In this document: one piece after another, positions 59,150-64,000 of the stretch
Numbering within the stretch: position 1 is the stretch's first letter
Layout of the letters: the number at the start of each line of letters is the position of its first letter
DNA from: Effrenium voratum
Taxonomy: Eukaryota; Sar; Dinophyceae; Suessiales; Symbiodiniaceae
Assembly: GCA_963377175.1 (NCBI GenBank)
Contig: CAUJNA010003820.1
Coordinates: 222,001 to 286,000, forward strand
Direction of reading: 5' to 3'
Length of the DNA stretch: 64,000 nucleotides
Notes under the pieces: model-generated
Database searches by the model: none
What the model was told of the DNA's origin: nothing
What the model saw: only the letters and a program-made list of their open reading frames with translations
Position numbers and translations under genes: made by a program

Positions 59150-59253
59150 GGTTTGGGCTTCTTGATGCCAACGGCGCCAGCGTGGCTCAACGAGAGAATT
59201 TGTCCCCCGAGGAGATCGAATTTCTGGGGCAGCGCGTTCGAGCATCACAGCAG
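59150..59253 (+). CDS. Plus-strand exon candidate
   Basis: CTTGAG acceptor and CAGCAG/GTTTGT donor. The phase-consistent 34 codons read FGLLDANGASVAQRENLSPE then EIEFLGQRVRASQQ, a very protein-like acidic helix. The minus strand is partly open but less natural. If real, it marks a gene convergent with gene N. Confidence 0.45.
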
Positions 59254-59319
59254 GTTTGTCCAAAGATGGACTCATGGAGACACATCTCATTGGCTGCTCA
59301 CCGATGCCCCCAAAGAAAA

Positions 59320-59435
59320 TCCCCTCCCGCCTTGCTTCTTGTTGCTGAGGCGAAGCAGGTACTCCTGCCGGACGGCACTTGCAAGCCAACGGCTCTGACG
59401 AAACGTGCGTCTTTGCGCTCGTCCAAGGTGTCGAA
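59320..59435 (-). CDS. Exon-like block, frame uncertain
   Basis: Two minus frames look coding: FDTLDERKDARFVRAVGLQV and QSRWLASAVRQEYLLRLSNK. It could be a further 3-prime exon of gene N. Borders not fixed. Confidence 0.25.
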
Positions 59436-60039
59436 TCTTGTAGAAATATTACTTGATTGAAAAGATCCGTCCACCCCAGCACAAAATCTTTGATGGGCAA
59501 GTATCTGACATGCCAGCTCTTGCGTGAAAACAGGAAGCAATTCAGCAATCATCCGTTCAGCCAGCAAAAAAGAACATGCGCCTTGACCATGCACACTGAT
59601 CCACTATATGGTTTGCTGCTGCTTATCCACACTGGGCTCATCCAAAGATTGTCATCGCCTGTGGGTATGGACAACCAAGGACAAAACAAACAGCAGCTCG
59701 CGTTCGCTGGCTGCCTCCGAAGTAAAAGTCCGCCGATACAAAACAAAGGACAAAACAAGAAAGGAGAAAGAACCTGGACAACCCGAGTGGTGACTCGGCT
59801 CGCCCCCCTTTCCAGCCTCCTCCCCCTAAATCCCCACCACTGAAGACCGTGCTGAGAACTTCACGTGACAACCGCCCTGTGCAGCAAGATGCGTCTCATG
59901 TCAGAGTCTACGGCACTCCTTGTCCCATTTTTCCCCCCAATTCTGCAAGTTGTCCCAAAAAACTCCAGCCTTAAAAGAGAAGGTGCTCCTTTGCAATCCC
60001 GTTGCAACAACCCACCCTTCACAAGAAACCTTGATGAAC

Positions 60040-63000
60040 CATCCCAGTCGCTTTCGTCCTGCATCTGCAGCCACCAGCCTTCCTCCGTCACGCCGGAGCC
60101 AAAGAGCTTGTCCACGCCTCGGCCGGCAGTGCTATGCTCTTGGGAGGTGGACATCTCCTTCCACCAGAAACTGGTCTTCCTTGAGATAGATGGGGCAACT
60201 GGGAGGTCCTGTGAAAAGGCCTGCAGTTCTCCTGAAGGAAAGTCGTCAACCTGCATGCCAAGTAGAGGCACAGGACAGAAAGTTTGAAATCTGCGTCCAG
60301 CGTGGATGACTCAATGGGTTGCCCTCGTCTCGCCAAAGGGCCGCCATTGGAGCTGCCGATTGTTGCTGCCAGATCCCCGCCAAGATGTTCGGCTTTCATT
60401 TGGGTTGGGTGTTGAAATACGGGAACTCGAACACGGGCTCGCGGTTTCCCCTTTTCGCTTCCCCATAACAGGCTCCCGTCTCTCCCCCACCCCCAAACAA
60501 AGTGGTGTTTACCACCCCATCCCGAAAAATTAGGTGCAGCGCGTTGCAGAATCTTCCGTTTCGTTTCACTAACTTGCCGATCGCATTCCAGCGGTTTGTG
60601 TTTTCTGGCACGTACAAGTATCACTCCACAGGTATTGCGGGAATACAAAAGGCCAAGAATACTGAATTTCTGTTGCGTTGGACCACATGCAAAAAGCAGA
60701 CCAAGCGCAAAAACCCACCGAAGTCGCCCCCTCACGGCACTTCCTTTGGCTGAACACTCGGAGTTTCTGGAAAGTCCGGGGCCCGGGCAGCCCTCTCTCG
60801 AGGCCCAGAAGATGATCCAATCCTGGCAGCCGAAGGATCGTCATTGGAATGCACAATTTCAAAGTCCTCCAAGTGATTTTTTTTTAAATATTTCCAAGCG
60901 ATCACCGCATCACTTGCTCCCCCACCATTCCACCCAGCCTTTCAGGATATGGTTGCCACGCTCTTCAGAAGGCTTCTTTGGTGGGTGGCAAACACCAGGT
61001 CTAGATTTTTCCTCCTTGCAGGCAAACGACGCAAATGCCCTGAGGGCGTCAGCATGTGACCGACCACAGTGACTTAAATGGCCTTTCTGTGGCTCGATGT
61101 TCTAAGCCGAAGGCTGTGCTTTGCAGGTGAGCCACTGCCAAAGAATGCAAACGATACCCGAAATGGCTGTGGGAAGATGCAGAACACCCGCAATTGTGGC
61201 CAAACAAACAAACCAACAAAAAGACAAACAGACAAACAGACAGACAAACAAACAAACAAACAAACAAACAAACAAACAAACAAACAGCCCAGCCCAACCC
61301 AACCCAACCCAACCCAACTCAACCCGCCAATCAACAAAACCAAACAAACCAACAAAAAAAACAAGCAAACTAATATTCTTAAACAAACAAAAAAGCAAGC
61401 AAATGAATGAACAACCGAACGACCGACCGGCAGACAAACAATCAGGCAAACAGAAGGCAGACTGACAGACAGCCGGACAAACGGACAGACGGACAGACGG
61501 ACAGACGGACAAAAGACAGGCAAACATCACATGTCTCTCATCTCCCCCTTCCCCCAGCGGCATTTTTGGGCTCCCAGACACCGGTGAGCTTCTGGTTGGG
61601 CCGCGGGTTGGTCTTCGCCAGCCGCATCAGGATCTCCCGGACCTGTTGGGAGTGAGTGCTTCTGTCAATGCACACATTGAACAAAGCCCTGGTTGAGTCA
61701 GAGAGGCATTCAACTTCCCAGAGCGAGAGGGAGAGAGAGGGGATCCGTGGTAAATCTCCAGGTCAGTGGCCAAAGACGGCTCACCTGAATTTGCCATGTG
61801 GTGTGTCTGTTCTTGAGGGTACCCCTTTTGGGGGTGGTTTTAAAGGAGAACAAAAGGCAAGCCGCCAATTTTGAGGGTCCCCTACTTTGAGACAGCCCCG
61901 TGCGTTGAACTACACGCCAAATCGTGGCCGCATGCCAAGCCAATGAAGCCCTTCATTGGCCGCGACGTTTTTGAGCCTCTTGAAGCCTCTTGACCGATCC
62001 CCCAAAGGTGTCAACTCAGACAGCTCCTACACTCTCCCTCAAATCCCTAGACTTGGCTCGAACCCTCAGCTTTCCACGTGATCAAACTGAAGCCGCTGGG
62101 AGAGCATTGAGGGCGAGGCTGTTTTTCTGGATGGCTTAAAAATAGAAACCAAAAGGAAGCAAACCCTAGACACCCAAACGGAAACCAGCCCTGTTTTGAG
62201 GCCGTCCCCACATTTTGAAGGGTATGCCCATGTCCGGCCACGAAAAAATGGGAACCTCCGGCCGCGCGCTCTCGCCCGCACGCGCCTTGAAAATGTCCGG
62301 CTCCTCCATGCGCTTGAAGAGGGTCGTCAAAGCGCCCCTCGGCCGTTTGCGGCGCTTAGGAACTCTTCGGCTCGGCTCATGTGGCGCCTTCCGAAGGCGG
62401 ACGCAGTGGGCGCACCCTCGCCGTAGCGCTTGCGAAACACCTCTGGCTGTCACCAGTGGTCCGGATGCGTCACCATAACAGGACTGTGTCAAAACTAGGG
62501 ACCATTCGGGTGCATGCCCCCCCCCCCAGTTGAAAAAGAAATTTGGCTGGGGCGCAATTTCAGGGGCACGTCCCACCTGAGATGTGGTTAGGTTGATGTG
62601 TCGATACTTGGTTTAGTGTCAGAAGGGCTTCTTGGCAGCGCAAGATGACCCCAACCTGCAAATGGTTTCCTGGAAGCAGGGACCCCTTCGCTGAACATCT
62701 GGAAGCAAGTAAACCAACCCACCACTCTTGGACATCCATTTTCGCTTTATGAAACACACTGCAATGGACATGTGAAACTGGGGGGGGGGGCCCTCAACAG
62801 ATGTATCAAAGTGGGTCGGCCCCTCAGGAACCAAGCCACCTGGAGGGGGTCCAAAATCTCAGGCGACAGTGCCGGGGTCCCAAGATCAGAACCCTGCGCC
62901 GAACTTCCCCTCCCACTGCGACATGTTTCAAGTACCCTTAAACTACGAGGCCAGTACGGGGAAAAACAGGAATATACCCCACATTCATTGGCTGGCAACG

Positions 63001-64000
63001 GTTGACTTGAGGGTAGCTGAGTGGAATTAATTCTCTAAATCTCAAAACCGGGAATCCGCCCTTCCAAATGGTGACTCTCCCGAAAGCTGCAACCACAAGG
63101 GGTCCATCCATGGCTTGCACCCCCAGTTTGAGATCCCCACTTGAGGTCTGCTCACACCCTCCCCAACATAAAGGATGCCGCAGCACCAGGGACGGCGGTC
63201 CAACTAATGAGAATCAATGGCTGGGAGCACCAAAAAGGGTTACGCTTTTTTCCACAAACATTTACATATCGCTCTTGGCTGCCAAGGGAAGTGGCCCAAG
63301 CGACTTCTGAGGCTCCAAGCCCTTAGAGCCGTCCCAACCCTTTCCCTCTTTCCAACAATAGTGGACAGGGGTGGGTCCGCAAAAGGAGGCCTCCGATCGT
63401 CAGCTGAAAATACACAAAACATCCAAAAGTTGGGGCTCCGGCTCAAGCATGCCGACCTCCATCTCCCGAACCTTCTGCTGCTTCTTCCTGAAACACTTGT
63501 TTAGGCCCGAGCCGTTTGGAGATAACCCGTGCGAGTACGAACCCAGGGTACGGTTGAATGGGGCGAATGAAATAGATTCCAAGTTAGAAAGACTGCAACT
63601 GTCTGTGAAGCATCCTGCAAACCGCACCATCCATACAGCACCGGACGGCATGGCCTGGAAACCTGAATGCATACGAGAGCTCGGAATGCAGTGGGGGCCA
63701 CTTCACGCACCAAAGCCCTTCAAGGTCCCAAAGAGCGCAGGAGTTGGAAGCTCTCCTACCCGCACGCTTCGCACCAAACACCAATGCATCCCGCAAAAAG
63801 ACACCATAGACAAATCTGCGTACTCCCCACAGACAACCCTCTGGAACGCGGAAGAAAAACATTATTTTTAGACGCCTTGCCTGTTGAACCCTGGGGCGAA
63901 CCCCCTTTTCGGGTTTCATGTTCGTCCGCTGAGCACTTAAACCTGGGCCCGCGGCTTCATGAGCGTGGACTCTCCCATGCCGGCCTCCGGCAAAGGCCGG
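60040..64000 (-). CDS. Gene N: partial multi-exon gene with a frame break, unknown function
   Basis: Exons in order: 63943 to beyond 64000 (PLPEAGMGESTLMKPRAQ), about 63430-63487 (KKQQKVREMEVGMLEPEPQ), 62256-62440, 61562-61642 and 60040-60250. Exon 62256-62440 starts VFRKRYGEGAPTASAFGRRH, and its downstream half, in another frame, reads LTTLFKRMEEPDIFKARAGE. Exon 61562-61642 reads VREILMRLAKTNPRPNQKLT then GVWEPKN; the NPxPN..LxGxWE pattern faintly recalls PAP/fibrillin plastid proteins. Exon 60040-60250 reads VDDFPSGELQAFSQDLPVAP and continues SFWWKEMSTSQEHSTAGRGV, ending at a GT donor. The last three exons join in phase 0 only if one base is restored in the G run at 62335-62338. The gene is cut by the window edge and its 3-prime end is not found. 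Confidence 0.55.
61195..61520. repeat. CAAA/CCAAC/GACA simple-repeat tract
   Basis: A chain of (AAAC)n at about 61236-61286, (CCAACC)n to about 61320, CAAA/AACAAAC words, then (GACA)n and (GACG)n ending at about 61515. Located in the gene N intron before exon 60040-60250. Confidence 0.9.
61805..61900 (+). repeat. Dispersed repeat R1 copy
   Basis: GGGTACCCCTTTTGGGGGTG, GTTTTAAAGGAGAACAAAAG and CCAATTTTGAGGGTCCCCTA then CTTTGAGACA. Confidence 0.65.

Overview
This 64 kb window looks like nuclear DNA from a dinoflagellate, probably a Symbiodiniaceae-type genome. The visible coding signal is broken into short exons of about 30-250 bp with GC-rich third codon positions. They are bounded by AG acceptors and often by non-canonical GC donors (8 of 11 in the best-resolved gene). 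The introns hold microsatellites, minisatellites and dispersed repeats. A degenerate TTTAGGG tract, the plant/dinoflagellate telomere type, lies inside the window. I found no tRNA, rRNA, CRISPR array, bacterial operon or intact transposon, and no spliced-leader relict. All gene models were built by eye from frame, splice motif and phase, with no transcript or database support.

Nearly all convincing exons are on the minus strand, consistent with a unidirectional gene array. From right to left: (1) gene N, 64.0-60.0 kb, unknown, with an apparent one-base frame break; (2) gene P, 55.9-53.9 kb, with a fibronectin-III-like stretch; (3) a gene-poor 53-44 kb region of repeats and weak exon candidates; (4) scattered exon candidates at 43.9-40.3 kb; (5) transporter gene T, 38.2-18.2 kb, twelve phase-compatible exons giving a ten-helix DMT-superfamily carrier; (6) gene X, 30.3-26.9 kb, a complete five-exon gene lying on the same strand inside the 7.9 kb intron 6 of T, plus a further exon (L) in the same intron; (7) gene J, 18.0-12.0 kb, unknown, directly downstream of T; (8) a BTB-domain gene, 4.7-0.65 kb, with a discoidin-like C-terminal region. 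A few exon candidates read on the plus strand (40.0, 43.4, 57.5, 59.2 kb), so small strand switches are possible.

The repeats are prominent. They include a 3.9 kb purine-only minisatellite with higher-order structure (7.65-11.55 kb), a 1.1 kb minisatellite open in all three plus frames (13.6-14.7 kb), a 44 bp minisatellite inside the BTB gene, a palindromic GGACCGGTCC array, a GTT/GTC/GTG array and several dispersed repeat families. The most notable finding is the nested gene X and the other exons lying inside introns of T. Exon edges are reliable to a few bases where phase agrees across neighbours and only approximate elsewhere.
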